Origin: Lentzea aerocolonigenes
GTDB taxonomy: Bacteria > Actinomycetota > Actinomycetes > Mycobacteriales > Pseudonocardiaceae
Length of the DNA: 37,978 nt
Direction: 5' to 3'
Assembly (NCBI RefSeq): GCF_000955955.1
Contig: NZ_JYJG01000019.1
Span: forward strand, 1-37,978
Shown here: positions 1-14,767 of the stretch, in pieces
Position numbering within the stretch: the stretch's first letter is position 1
Layout: each line of letters starts with the position of its first letter
The notes under the pieces: model-generated
The model's database searches: none
Seen by the model: only the letters and a program-made list of their open reading frames with translations
What the model was told of the DNA's origin: nothing
Made by a program: the position numbers and the translations under genes

Positions 1-60
1 CACGTGGACCGGACCCTCGACGACTACCGCCGGGAGATCCAGCGCCGCGTCTTCGGCTGA
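1..60 (+). CDS. 3' end of an upstream gene, function unknown
   Basis: The first 60 bases are open from base 1 and end in TGA at 58-60. They encode 19 residues rich in Asp and Arg (reading DRTLDDYRREIQRRVFG at the end). A charged, helical C-terminus of this kind is common in many regulators and enzymes, so no function can be assigned from it. The gene starts outside the window. Nothing links it to the polysaccharide genes except that it points the same way, about 290 bases upstream of the GH54 gene. Confidence 0.5.
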   Translation, partial: HVDRTLDDYRREIQRRVFG

Positions 61-103
61 CCTGGACCGGTCTTCCAGATGTGTGCTACAAAACTTCCCG
101 ATG

Positions 104-146
104 TTCGGTGCGATGTATCGCACTGAACCGATGCACTGAAGCATCG
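104..146 (+). promoter_or_regulatory. Cluster of inverted and direct repeats, probable operator
   Basis: Positions 104-127 form a near-perfect inverted repeat: arms TTCGGTGCGAT and ATCGCACTGAA around a GT centre, with one mismatch. The element GCACTGAA occurs twice in direct orientation (120-127 and 133-140) and once inverted as TTCGGTGC (104-111). CGATGC (129-134) and GCATCG (141-146) can also pair, directly against a GAGGGAG ribosome-binding site. This dyad symmetry looks like the operator of a dimeric regulator, and it does not resemble the LacI-type sites found elsewhere in the window. Which protein binds it is unknown. Confidence 0.5.
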
Positions 147-158
147 AGGGAGCGACGC

Positions 159-269
159 ATGTCCGTCACCGAACGCATGCCTCTGCCGCACACCGAGATC
201 GGGCGACCGGCCCCGCGCCGGCGAAGACACGACTTCGCCCAGGCCATCTCTGTCGCGATGAACCCCTGA
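159..269 (+). CDS. Possible 36-aa small ORF upstream of the GH54 gene
   Basis: An ATG at 159 follows GAGGGAG at 147-152 with suitable spacing, and the frame runs to TGA at 267-269. The peptide has a central Arg-rich stretch (RPAPRRRRHDF), no signal peptide and no family I recognise. It lies between the palindrome cluster and the stem-loop that precedes the GH54 gene. It could be a leader peptide, an unannotated small protein or a chance ORF; the good ribosome-binding site is the only positive evidence. Confidence 0.3.
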   Translation: MSVTERMPLPHTEIGRPAPRRRRHDFAQAISVAMNP

Positions 270-290
270 CCTTCATCGAATCCTGCGTTC

Positions 291-327
291 GATCAGCCCG
301 TTGATCCATTGTGGATGAACGGGTGAT
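291..327 (+). promoter_or_regulatory. Stem-loop in the 5' leader of the GH54 gene
   Basis: CCCGTTGATCCA (297-308) pairs with TGGATGAACGGG (312-323) around a three-base loop with a single G-G mismatch, and the flanking GATCA and TGAT bases add partial pairing. It ends about 30 bases before the GH54 start, and there is no T-tract after it. That makes an operator or an mRNA structure controlling the three-enzyme block more likely than a simple terminator. Confidence 0.4.
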
Positions 328-353
328 CTCCCTGTGCCCAAAGGAGTTCCTCG

Positions 354-7995
<7,642 letters not shown>

Positions 7996-8150
7996 AAACA
8001 CGAGCCACAAGTTGCCGATCGTCTCGGGTTCGGAAGCCGGTCGTCTCGGCGCCCGCTCCGATCGTTTCGCTGTCCAGGACGGGCTGAACGGCGGCCCGGC
8101 GAACCGCCGTACTCCTCGTCGAAAGGCGCCGAACCCGAGAGGAAACCCAG
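7996..8150 (+). promoter_or_regulatory. Leader with three direct repeats and a long-range hairpin
   Basis: Three related elements, CCGATCGTCTCGG (8015-8027), CCGGTCGTCTCGG (8037-8049) and CCGATCGTTTCG (8058-8069), are spaced 22 and 21 bases apart, about two helical turns, as for proteins binding one face of DNA. In addition CTCGGGTTCGG (8023-8033) is perfectly complementary to CCGAACCCGAG (8129-8139), which touches the AGAGGAAA ribosome-binding site of the next gene. The region therefore has the look of both a promoter with repeated activator sites and an mRNA structure next to the start. No clear sigma-70-type hexamers were seen. Confidence 0.4.
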
Positions 8151-8672
8151 ATGCCGAACCAGAAGCAGCTCGTCCAGCGCGGTGTGGTGGTCGCGGTCCT
8201 GGCCGCGGCGGTGAGCGTCGGACTCGCCAGTGGTGCAAGCGCGGCGAGCCCCACCACGAGTACGAGCCTGGCCGCGGCTGCCCAGTGCAACGCGCAGCAG
8301 AAGCAGGCCGTGAACCAGGCCGCGAACAACGCGAAGAACCAGGCCGGCAAGGCACAGCGGGCGGCCAAGCGCGCGGACAACACGGCCAAGCGCGCTCAGC
8401 AGGCGGCGCAGAAAGCGCAGCAGAAGGCGAACACCGCCAAGCAGGCCGCCGAGGCGGCCGCGAAGAAGGCGCAGCAGACCAAGCAGCAGGCTGACGTCAA
8501 CAAGGCCAACCAGGCTCAGCAGGCGGCCAACCAGGCAGCGGCTGCGGCGAACAAGGCCAAGCAGCAGGCGGCCGCGCAGGCGAAGCGTGCCGCGAACGCC
8601 AAGAAGGTCGCGGCCCAGTCCGCGACCAAGTCGAACCAGGCCGCCGCCGCAGCGCGCAAGTGCGCCGCGTGA
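8151..8672 (+). CDS. Secreted Ala/Lys/Gln-rich helical protein, unknown function
   Basis: A 173-aa protein with a signal peptide (about 1-32) and a mature part composed almost entirely of Ala, Gln, Lys, Asn and Arg. I see no Phe, Tyr, Trp or His in the whole protein. The mature chain should form one long, basic, amphipathic helix or coiled coil (residues 50-168), flanked by single cysteines at 46 and 171 that could join two chains or two helices. Low-complexity helices of this type occur in surface, DNA-binding and desiccation-related proteins, but composition alone does not identify a function. AGAGGAAA precedes the ATG. It is single, with a strong terminator after it, and converges on the two-component genes. 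Confidence 0.75.
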   Translation: MPNQKQLVQRGVVVAVLAAAVSVGLASGASAASPTTSTSLAAAAQCNAQQKQAVNQAANNAKNQAGKAQRAAKRADNTAKRAQQAAQKAQQKANTAKQAAEAAAKKAQQTKQQADVNKANQAQQAANQAAAAANKAKQQAAAQAKRAANAKKVAAQSATKSNQAAAAARKCAA

Positions 8673-8683
8673 CGGTGGTTTGA

Positions 8684-8722
8684 GAGAGGAGCCCGGGCCG
8701 ACGGCGGTCCCGGGCTCCTCTC
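8684..8722. terminator. Bidirectional terminator hairpin
   Basis: GAGAGGAGCCCGGG (8684-8697) pairs perfectly with CCCGGGCTCCTCTC (8709-8722) around an 11-base loop. It sits between two converging genes and overlaps the response-regulator stop codon (8721-8723), so it can serve both transcripts. The GTTGTT run after it on the + strand is a weak T-tract. Confidence 0.8.
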
Positions 8723-9389
8723 AGTTGTTCGGCAGCAGCCCCGCGTCGTGAGCGACGATCGCGGCTTGAGTTCTGTTGGCACAGCCCAGTTTCGCGAGGA
8801 TGCGGCTCACGTAGGTCTTGACCGTCCCCTCTCCCATGTAGAGCAGCCGGGCGGTCTCGGCGTTCGACGCGCCGACGCCGACCATGACGAGCACCTCGCG
8901 TTCGCGTTCGTTCAACGCGGCCACGAGCCGCTGTGCTTTGACCGCGCGTCCGTCCGTGGCCGTCAGGTGCGAGGCGATGAGGTCCTTGGTGATGCGGGGC
9001 GAGAGGATCGCACCACCGTGAGCCGCCGCCCGCACCGCGTGGATCAGCTCCTGCGGGCCGCTGTCCTTGAGGATGAACCCGGCGGCGCCCGCGCGCAGGG
9101 CTCGCGTGATGTACTCCTGTTCCCCGAACGTGGTCAGCATGACGACCTTGACCGCGGGCGCTCGTTCGGCGAGCTGCTCGGCGGCGGTCAGGCCGTCGGT
9201 GCCCGGCATGCGGATGTCCACGAGTGCGACGTCGACCGGTTGCGCACAGGCACGTTGCACCGCCTCTTCGCCGTCACCGGCCTCCGCGACGACCTCGATG
9301 TCGTCGGCGTGCCGCAGGACCAGCCGGACACCCTCGCGCAGCAGCTGCTCGTCGTCGGCCAGCATCACCCGGATCGGTTGCGCGGTCAC
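8721..9389 (-). CDS. NarL/LuxR-family response regulator
   Basis: A 222-aa cytoplasmic DNA-binding response regulator. The receiver domain (about 6-122) has the acidic pair Asp12-Asp13, phosphoacceptor Asp58 (ALVDIRMPG), the Thr of LTTFGE and the Lys of FILKDSG. A LuxR-type helix-turn-helix (about 155-213) contains LNEREREVL and GTVKTYVSRILAKLG. The GTG start at 9389 overlaps the kinase stop codon by four bases (GTGA), so the pair is translationally coupled. The frame stays open far upstream inside the kinase gene, but only the GTG gives a normal receiver N-terminus. Its targets are not known; the leader at 7996-8150 shares a motif with the upstream region of its own operon. Confidence 0.9.
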   Translation of the reverse strand: MTAQPIRVMLADDEQLLREGVRLVLRHADDIEVVAEAGDGEEAVQRACAQPVDVALVDIRMPGTDGLTAAEQLAERAPAVKVVMLTTFGEQEYITRALRAGAAGFILKDSGPQELIHAVRAAAHGGAILSPRITKDLIASHLTATDGRAVKAQRLVAALNEREREVLVMVGVGASNAETARLLYMGEGTVKTYVSRILAKLGCANRTQAAIVAHDAGLLPNN

Positions 9390-10933
9390 GGCTTCGGCAG
9401 TCCGAACCGGGTCTTCTGCACGAGCAGATCTCGGTGGAAGCAGTAGCGCTCGATCATGGTGTTGTCGTCCTCCTGGTAGTAGCTGTAAGAACATTGGACG
9501 TTCGCGGGCCGCGCCGGTTCGACGCCGCGAGCCGCCAGCCGGGCGAGCGGGCTGTCCGGCCCGGTCGTCTCGGTGACCTGGTCGCGCGTGCTGCCGAGGG
9601 CGACGGTCTCGAACGGCAACTGCCCGGTCTCGCCGGGATAGCCGAACATCACGGTGTTGAAGGTGACGACGAGAATCGCCACCGCGCCGATCAGCCCGGT
9701 CGCGAGGATCGCGGACATGCCGGCGCGGGCGAGCTGGTCCTCTGGGCGTTCGGGACTGTCGCTGACCGGGACCGGAGCGGTCGCGGTGAGCGGAAGCGTT
9801 GCGGTGACCCGGAATCCGCGCGTCTGCCGAGGTCCGGCGTCGAAGCTGCCGCCGAGCAGCCGGACCCGTTCCTGCACGCCGGCCAGTCCGAGCCCGGTGC
9901 CCGGCACCGGTGCCGTCGTCGCGCCGCTGTCGAACACGCCGACGCGGACGCAGTCGCTCGCGTGCTCCACCACGACTTCGCCCTGTGCTCCCGGAGCGTG
10001 GCGGCAGACGTTGGTGAGGCCTTCGCGGACGATCCGGTGCACCGCCTGGCGGACCGGGCTCGCGACGCCGCTCAGGTCCGCACCCGTCCACACCAGCTCG
10101 ATCTGGACACCGCCCGCCCTGGCCTGCCGCACCAGCTGGAAGACGTCCGCTTTGGTGCCGGTGGTGTCCGCGGGCTGGGTGCTGGCGGGTTCCGGCTGGC
10201 GGAGGATGCCCAGCGTCGCCCGCAGCTCGTCCATCGCGGTGCGCACGGTGCCCCTGATGAGCCTGGCCGGGTCGGTGATGTGCCGCGGAGTGGTCGCGTC
10301 GAGCTCGAGGCTGCCCGCGTACAGGGAGATGAGGCTGAGCCGGTGGCCGAGCAGGTCGTGCATCTCCTGCGCGATGCGGGTCCGTTCCTGCAGCCGCGCG
10401 GTGGACCCGGCGTACCTGGTCTGCTCGTGCAGGGCGCTGATGAGCTGTTCACGTTGCACGAGAAGGGTTTGCACGACGACCGGACCGACCACGCACACCA
10501 GCACCGAGACGCCGAAGTCGATGAACACCTCTTTCCACTGGTAGCCCGACCCGACCAGCCCGACCACCACCGGCACCAGCGCCGCCAAGACCAGCACGAC
10601 GTTGCGCCGACGCTGCTGACGGACCCGCACCGCGACGCTGTAGGCCGCCACCGCCAGTGCGATGCCGGTCGCCGGATACCAGCCGAACAACGCCGCCGCA
10701 GCGAACACCGCGACCACGGGCAACCTGTGCCGCAACAGGGCGGGCACCAGCGCGGCACCCGCGATCACGGCTCCGACCGCCGGGTCGTCGCACGGCGCCG
10801 GCCCCCAGTCCACCGTCACGTACTGGGTCGCGGTGAACGTGACCGCCCCGACGAGCACCAGCAGCGCCAGCTCACGGCTCAGCGCCACGACCCGTGGGGA
10901 GAGCCGCGGCGCTGAAACGTGCTTTCCGCTCAT
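9386..10933 (-). CDS. Sensor histidine kinase with an extra C-terminal membrane-exported domain
   Basis: A 515-aa HisKA_3-type kinase partnered with the downstream NarL regulator. Several membrane helices occupy about residues 20-160. The dimerisation/phosphoacceptor helix carries His192 (QEMHDLLGHRLSL), and the ATPase domain has the N box (EGLTNVCRHA, Asn308) and a G box (GTGLGLAGVQERV). Unusually, the chain continues after the ATPase domain with another hydrophobic helix (about 406-428) and an 85-residue tail with two cysteines (481 and 498). The segment VALGSTRDQV in that tail resembles the start of BamE/SmpA-like folds, but this is only suggestive. The ATG at 10933 is nine bases after the preceding stop and has a weak ribosome-binding site. 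Confidence 0.88.
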   Translation of the reverse strand: MSGKHVSAPRLSPRVVALSRELALLVLVGAVTFTATQYVTVDWGPAPCDDPAVGAVIAGAALVPALLRHRLPVVAVFAAAALFGWYPATGIALAVAAYSVAVRVRQQRRRNVVLVLAALVPVVVGLVGSGYQWKEVFIDFGVSVLVCVVGPVVVQTLLVQREQLISALHEQTRYAGSTARLQERTRIAQEMHDLLGHRLSLISLYAGSLELDATTPRHITDPARLIRGTVRTAMDELRATLGILRQPEPASTQPADTTGTKADVFQLVRQARAGGVQIELVWTGADLSGVASPVRQAVHRIVREGLTNVCRHAPGAQGEVVVEHASDCVRVGVFDSGATTAPVPGTGLGLAGVQERVRLLGGSFDAGPRQTRGFRVTATLPLTATAPVPVSDSPERPEDQLARAGMSAILATGLIGAVAILVVTFNTVMFGYPGETGQLPFETVALGSTRDQVTETTGPDSPLARLAARGVEPARPANVQCSYSYYQEDDNTMIERYCFHRDLLVQKTRFGLPKP

Positions 10934-10942
10934 ACTCTGGTT

Positions 10943-11464
10943 CTACGTACCGGACGGCTCACCGGTTGACCGCTGCACCAGGGTGAGGCAGTAGGTCGTG
11001 GGCGGCTCCGCGTAGACGATCGACGCCACGTCCTCGCCGTCCGGGCACGCGGCGTCGTCCCCCGCCGACGCGAACACCTTGGTGACCTTGACCGTCTCCT
11101 CGCCCTTGCACTCCACCTTGATCCAGCTGTCCTCGTCGTCGGCGGGCCGGTAGCACACGCCCTCCGCGAGGTTGGGCAACAGACACAGCTTGCCGCTGCC
11201 CGCGTTCGGCACGACCTGCACGTAGTCGTCGTCACCCGCCGGGCAGCTGCTCGTGCCGTCGGCAAGCACCTTGCCCACCTTGAACTTCACGTCTGTGCCG
11301 CACCCCGCGCCCGTGACGTCCGCGTGGTCGCCGTTGCGGTTGGCCAACGCGACGCACTCCCCCGCCTTCGCCTGCGGCCCGCCGCTGAACTTCACGAAGA
11401 CGAACCCCGCGGCGACGGCCACCACGACCGCCGCCAGCACGATGACCAGAACCGGTTTCCTCAT
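10943..11464 (-). CDS. Membrane-anchored, Cys-rich LppU/SCO3897-like protein
   Basis: A 173-aa protein with an N-terminal hydrophobic anchor (about 4-26, VLVIVLAAVVVAVAAGFVFV) and an exported domain containing evenly spaced cysteines (in GECVAL, GAGCGTD, SSCPAG, LCLLP, VCYRP, ECKGEE, ACPDG and YCLTL). This pattern resembles the actinobacterial LppU/SCO3897 group, whose function is unknown. The ATG at 11464 is preferred over the one at 11473 because GAAGGG then lies nine bases upstream instead of abutting the start. It is first of three genes with the kinase and regulator, nine bases apart, so it may be a sensory partner of the kinase; that is inference. Confidence 0.72.
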   Translation of the reverse strand: MRKPVLVIVLAAVVVAVAAGFVFVKFSGGPQAKAGECVALANRNGDHADVTGAGCGTDVKFKVGKVLADGTSSCPAGDDDYVQVVPNAGSGKLCLLPNLAEGVCYRPADDEDSWIKVECKGEETVKVTKVFASAGDDAACPDGEDVASIVYAEPPTTYCLTLVQRSTGEPSGT

Positions 11465-11837
11465 GCCCGCCATCCCTTCACGCTGTCTGAAGATGACTAC
11501 GGACGCAGCTCGCCACCCAGGTGGGAGCGCGTGCAGCGCAAGGCGAAGGTCTCTGCTCTCGTGGTGCGGCGCACCCGGATGGCGAGGCGGTCGAGACGAT
11601 CGGCGACTTGCGCTTCCCTTCGTCTACTCCTTGGTCGCCACGACACCGATCGACGCACCACCGACGGCGACCAGGCCTGCCCCGGCCACGACACACCCGA
11701 GCACCAGGCCGATGACCGCATGCCGATCACCTCGACCGCCGCCGGGCGCACGACCTGGCGCCCGGTCAGCCAGGCGACGGCGAACTCACGCCGGCGTTCG
11801 GTTCCAGCGATCAGCCGAGTTGACCACGGCCATCGGG
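11465..11837 (-). other. 373-base region between the LppU-like and nuclease-like/CBM2 genes
   Basis: This region presumably holds the promoter of the three-gene two-component operon. On the minus strand it contains AAGTCGCCGATCGTCTCG (11592-11609), which differs by one base from a sequence at 8010-8027 upstream of the helical-protein gene. It lies about 139 bases before its start codon, against 136 there. A broken small ORF with a hydrophobic stretch occupies 11624-11833. I see no tRNA and no convincing terminator. Confidence 0.35.
11624..11833 (-). pseudogene. Possible remnant ORF with one hydrophobic segment
   Basis: Reading from an ATG at 11833, the frame meets TGA after 15 codons and then stays open for 53 more codons to TAG at 11624-11626. 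The second part is Arg-rich (APGRAPGGGRGDR) and then strongly hydrophobic (VIGLVLGCVVAGAGLVAVGG), like a single membrane helix. No ribosome-binding site precedes the ATG, and no usable start lies between the TGA and the hydrophobic stretch. It may be a decayed small membrane-protein gene or chance in GC-rich DNA. Confidence 0.2.
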
Positions 11838-12743
11838 TTATTCGACCGAGCACTGCGCGCCGTTGAAGGTGAACGCCGCCGGCGCCGAGTGCGGGCCGCG
11901 GGCGTTGCCGTTGTAGCCGATCTGCACCGACCCGCCCGGTGGGATCTGCGGGTTGTAGTCGGCGTTGACCGCCGTGACGGTCGAGCCGGACTGGCGCGGT
12001 GAGGCGTTCCACATGTCGCGCACCGATTCGCCGTTGGAGAAGCTCCACCGCAACGTCCAGCCGTTGGTCGGCTGGGTGCCGGTGTTGCGCACGGTCACAT
12101 TGGCCTGGAATCCGCCCTGCCACTGGCCCGTGACCTGGTAGACGACAGCGCAGGTCTTCGCGGCCGGTCGCGCGGTGGTCGTGGCCGGCGGGGTTTCGCG
12201 CGATGTCGCCGGCGGTGCGGGAGGAGGCATGGCCGGTGGCTGGGGTGAAGGAGGTTTGGCCGTGTCCGAGCCGTCGCAGGGTGGGCCCCACAGGCCGCGC
12301 TTGGCTGCCGAGGCCTCGGATTGGGCGTTGATCAGCGGGCCGCCGTCGACACCTTCCGGTTGCAACGCGCCCTGTTGCACGGCGAGGATCGCGTAGTCGG
12401 TGCCGTCCTCGAGTTCGAGGGTGATCTCGCCAGGGGTGAGGCCGGTGAACCGCACGGATCGCGCCAGCAGTGTCGACCTGGCGAAGTCGAGTGACGCCGC
12501 GGCCCAGCACGCCTTGGGTTCCGCCAGTGACGCGACCCGGACGCGGGAGCCGTCGGCCAGTTCGACCGTGCGCGCGTCGATCACGTCGCTCACGACCGTG
12601 ATCACGTTCTGCGGCGGTACCACCTCGTTGATCAGTGAGGGTGGTTTCAGCGGTGTTCGGGAGGACGGTGGCGGCGCGGGTGGTGCGGCTGTGCACCCCG
12701 CGCAGAGCAGGGTCAACATCACCAACACGTGCTTGCGCGCCAC
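11838..12743 (-). CDS. Lipoprotein with degenerate SNase-like domain and C-terminal CBM2
   Basis: A 301-aa exported protein. The N-terminus (ARKHVLVMLTLLCAGC) is a lipoprotein-like signal, with Cys17 as the likely lipidated residue, although Cys rather than Leu at -3 is atypical. Residues about 40-155 resemble a staphylococcal-nuclease fold (VVSDVIDARTVELADG, RVRVASL, KRGLW), but the ygR-type Arg and the usual DaPE motif are not evident, so activity is doubtful. A Pro/Thr linker (about 160-200) leads to a CBM2 cellulose-binding domain (CAVVYQVTGQWQGGFQANV to the end). GTG at 12743 is chosen because AGGAG lies five bases upstream. It follows the GH30 gene by 22 bases and is probably in the same operon. 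Confidence 0.75.
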   Translation of the reverse strand: MARKHVLVMLTLLCAGCTAAPPAPPPSSRTPLKPPSLINEVVPPQNVITVVSDVIDARTVELADGSRVRVASLAEPKACWAAASLDFARSTLLARSVRFTGLTPGEITLELEDGTDYAILAVQQGALQPEGVDGGPLINAQSEASAAKRGLWGPPCDGSDTAKPPSPQPPAMPPPAPPATSRETPPATTTARPAAKTCAVVYQVTGQWQGGFQANVTVRNTGTQPTNGWTLRWSFSNGESVRDMWNASPRQSGSTVTAVNADYNPQIPPGGSVQIGYNGNARGPHSAPAAFTFNGAQCSVE

Positions 12744-12765
12744 CGTCACTCCTGAATGCTTCAAC

Positions 12766-14745
12766 TCAACGAGATCTTGCTGTCCAGCGCTGGTTCGCAC
12801 CGGAAGTCGCGTGGTACAGGCCGATTCTGGCTCCGTCCTCACGCGACTCGCCGACGACGTCGAGCAGCGCTCCGGTCGCGGCGTTCACGAACGTCCAGCT
12901 GTCGTCGCCGGTCGATGACAGCAGCCACCGGGCAGCGGGACTGTCGGACTTGGTCAGCGTCGCGTTACCGTCCACTGCCGCGATTCGCTGGCCGGTGGCG
13001 GTGTTCACCACGGCGAACTGGACGTCGCTGTCGTAGCCGCCCGTCTTGCGCTCCAGCCGCCACACCTGGTCGCGTGCGGCGGTGTCCGTCGTGCGCTGCA
13101 CCAGCGAGGTTCCGGACGGGGCAAGGGACTTGTCGCTCTGCACACCGGTCAGCCGGTACTCGCCGTTCAACGCGGCCGAGCGGTTGAGGCCGCTGACACC
13201 CGACACGTCGAACGTGACGACCGACCGCGCGGGAACGGTGAGCGTTGCCTTGCGGTCCTTCACACGAACCGCGGCGCCCTTCGTCAGCGCACCGAACATG
13301 TCCGTGACGATCGGCCGCACGGAAGCGTTGGGGCGCACCGAGCCGAAGCCGGAGAGGTCCAGCGTCACCGACTGCGGCTGCTCGGACTGGTTGAGGTGCA
13401 CCACGGTCTTCAGCTCGGTGTTGCGCACCGCCGCCACGTCCGACTTGGTGTTGACCTTGACCAGGCGGTCGCCGGGCTTCACGTAGTGGGTGAAGTTCCG
13501 CAGCGTGTGGAACTTGGAGTTGACGCGGGCCGGGCACGTCGCGAGCGTGTCCTGCGGGCCGCAGTTGAACGGGATCTGGACGACGCCCCAGTTCATCCCG
13601 TCCGGCGTCTCGCCGCCGGGCTTCATGTTGTCGTAGTCCTCGACCGCCTGCCACAACAGCCACGCGCGCGGTTCGAGCTCGCGCAGGTCGTCGATCACCC
13701 GTGCGGCGATGCCCAGGCCGGAGTCCATGGCGGTGAAGTCCTGCTTCGTCCCCCAGGAGCCGTCGACCTCGCTCATCCACAACGGCTTGTCCGCCGCCTT
13801 GGCGATGTCACGCGCGGACGTGCGGCGGTCCTGACCGTAAGTGTGCACGTTCAACTGGCCGAGCTGCTGACGCACGTCGGCCGGATAGCCCGCCCAGTCG
13901 TCCGCGAAGATCCCGGGGTTGGTCTCGTCCGGAGCGGACACGACGGCCTTCGACCGCTTGGCGCGCAACGCATCCGCCACCGCGGGCACGACCTTCGCCT
14001 GCAGCGCGGGGCTGATGTGAGCGCCCTCCTGGCGGCCACCGGTCGGGTTGCCGTCCGGGCCGAGCTTCGTGCTCCAGTACGGGGTGTTGGGCTCGTTGAA
14101 CGGGTCGAGCGTCGAGAACTTGATGCCGTGTGAACGCTCGAGCTCCGCGGTCGCCTGCGTCAGGTACGCGGCGAAGTCCTTGATCCGGTCCTCGCGCAAC
14201 TGGTCGGCGTTGGCGTCGAGCCCGCCGGACACGTAGCCGCTGACGGTCTGGAACCACGGCGGCGAGTTGCTGAACGCCTCCCACCTGGTGACGTCCGACT
14301 TGATCCGGTCGACCCACCACCGCTGGTTCGGGTCCGCCGAGGCGTCGAAGAACTTGGGATCGTTCGGTTTCCACCAGTCGGTGTCCGTGCGCTTCGTACC
14401 GGCCGGCGCCTTCCACCAGCCGGGGACGGCCGCACCCGCGCGCAGGTACTGCGGCACGTCCGGGGCGTTGCCGCCGCCGATGTTGTAGCGGGCGATGTTG
14501 AGGTTCAGTCCGTCCTCACCGAACAGCAGCTCCGCGAGCTGGTTGCGGATCTCGTCCGGGTATCCCCCGGTTGCGTTGGCGAACCAGACGAGGCTCGTAC
14601 CCCAACCTTGGAACGGCTCTTGCTGATAGGTCGGATCCGGCCGCACGGTCACGGACTCCACGGCGGCAGTGGCAGGGACGCCGCTGGAGACCACTGTGGA
14701 CAGCGTGAGCGCCGAAGCGGCGAGAAGGGCAGGGAATCTGGTCAT
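12766..14745 (-). CDS. Secreted GH30 endo-beta-1,6-galactanase-like enzyme with CBM13
   Basis: A 659-aa secreted hydrolase. A signal peptide (1-28) precedes the GH30 barrel plus beta-sandwich (about 30-520), with acid/base Glu218 (DPFNEPNTPYW) and nucleophile Glu326 (MSEVDGSWG). The motifs FQGWGTSLVWFA and NLNIARYNIGGG are typical of the subfamily containing bacterial beta-1,6-galactanases, including a Streptomyces enzyme that also ends in CBM13. Residues about 530-659 form the trefoil lectin domain (ending NQRW). Substrate is most likely the beta-1,6-galactan side chains of arabinogalactan, which suits the GH2 beta-galactosidase nearby; a glucuronoxylanase or glucosidase role is less likely. 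GGAGA precedes the ATG, and a LacI-type operator overlaps the promoter. Confidence 0.85.
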   Translation of the reverse strand: MTRFPALLAASALTLSTVVSSGVPATAAVESVTVRPDPTYQQEPFQGWGTSLVWFANATGGYPDEIRNQLAELLFGEDGLNLNIARYNIGGGNAPDVPQYLRAGAAVPGWWKAPAGTKRTDTDWWKPNDPKFFDASADPNQRWWVDRIKSDVTRWEAFSNSPPWFQTVSGYVSGGLDANADQLREDRIKDFAAYLTQATAELERSHGIKFSTLDPFNEPNTPYWSTKLGPDGNPTGGRQEGAHISPALQAKVVPAVADALRAKRSKAVVSAPDETNPGIFADDWAGYPADVRQQLGQLNVHTYGQDRRTSARDIAKAADKPLWMSEVDGSWGTKQDFTAMDSGLGIAARVIDDLRELEPRAWLLWQAVEDYDNMKPGGETPDGMNWGVVQIPFNCGPQDTLATCPARVNSKFHTLRNFTHYVKPGDRLVKVNTKSDVAAVRNTELKTVVHLNQSEQPQSVTLDLSGFGSVRPNASVRPIVTDMFGALTKGAAVRVKDRKATLTVPARSVVTFDVSGVSGLNRSAALNGEYRLTGVQSDKSLAPSGTSLVQRTTDTAARDQVWRLERKTGGYDSDVQFAVVNTATGQRIAAVDGNATLTKSDSPAARWLLSSTGDDSWTFVNAATGALLDVVGESREDGARIGLYHATSGANQRWTARSR

Positions 14746-14767
14746 CGGTTCTCCGTTGAACGGGCGA

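Noticed and set aside
8721..10091. A long open frame extending the response regulator upstream to 456 codons
   Set aside because: The extra part lies inside the kinase gene in another frame and is Arg/Pro-rich; the receiver domain begins properly at the GTG at 9389.
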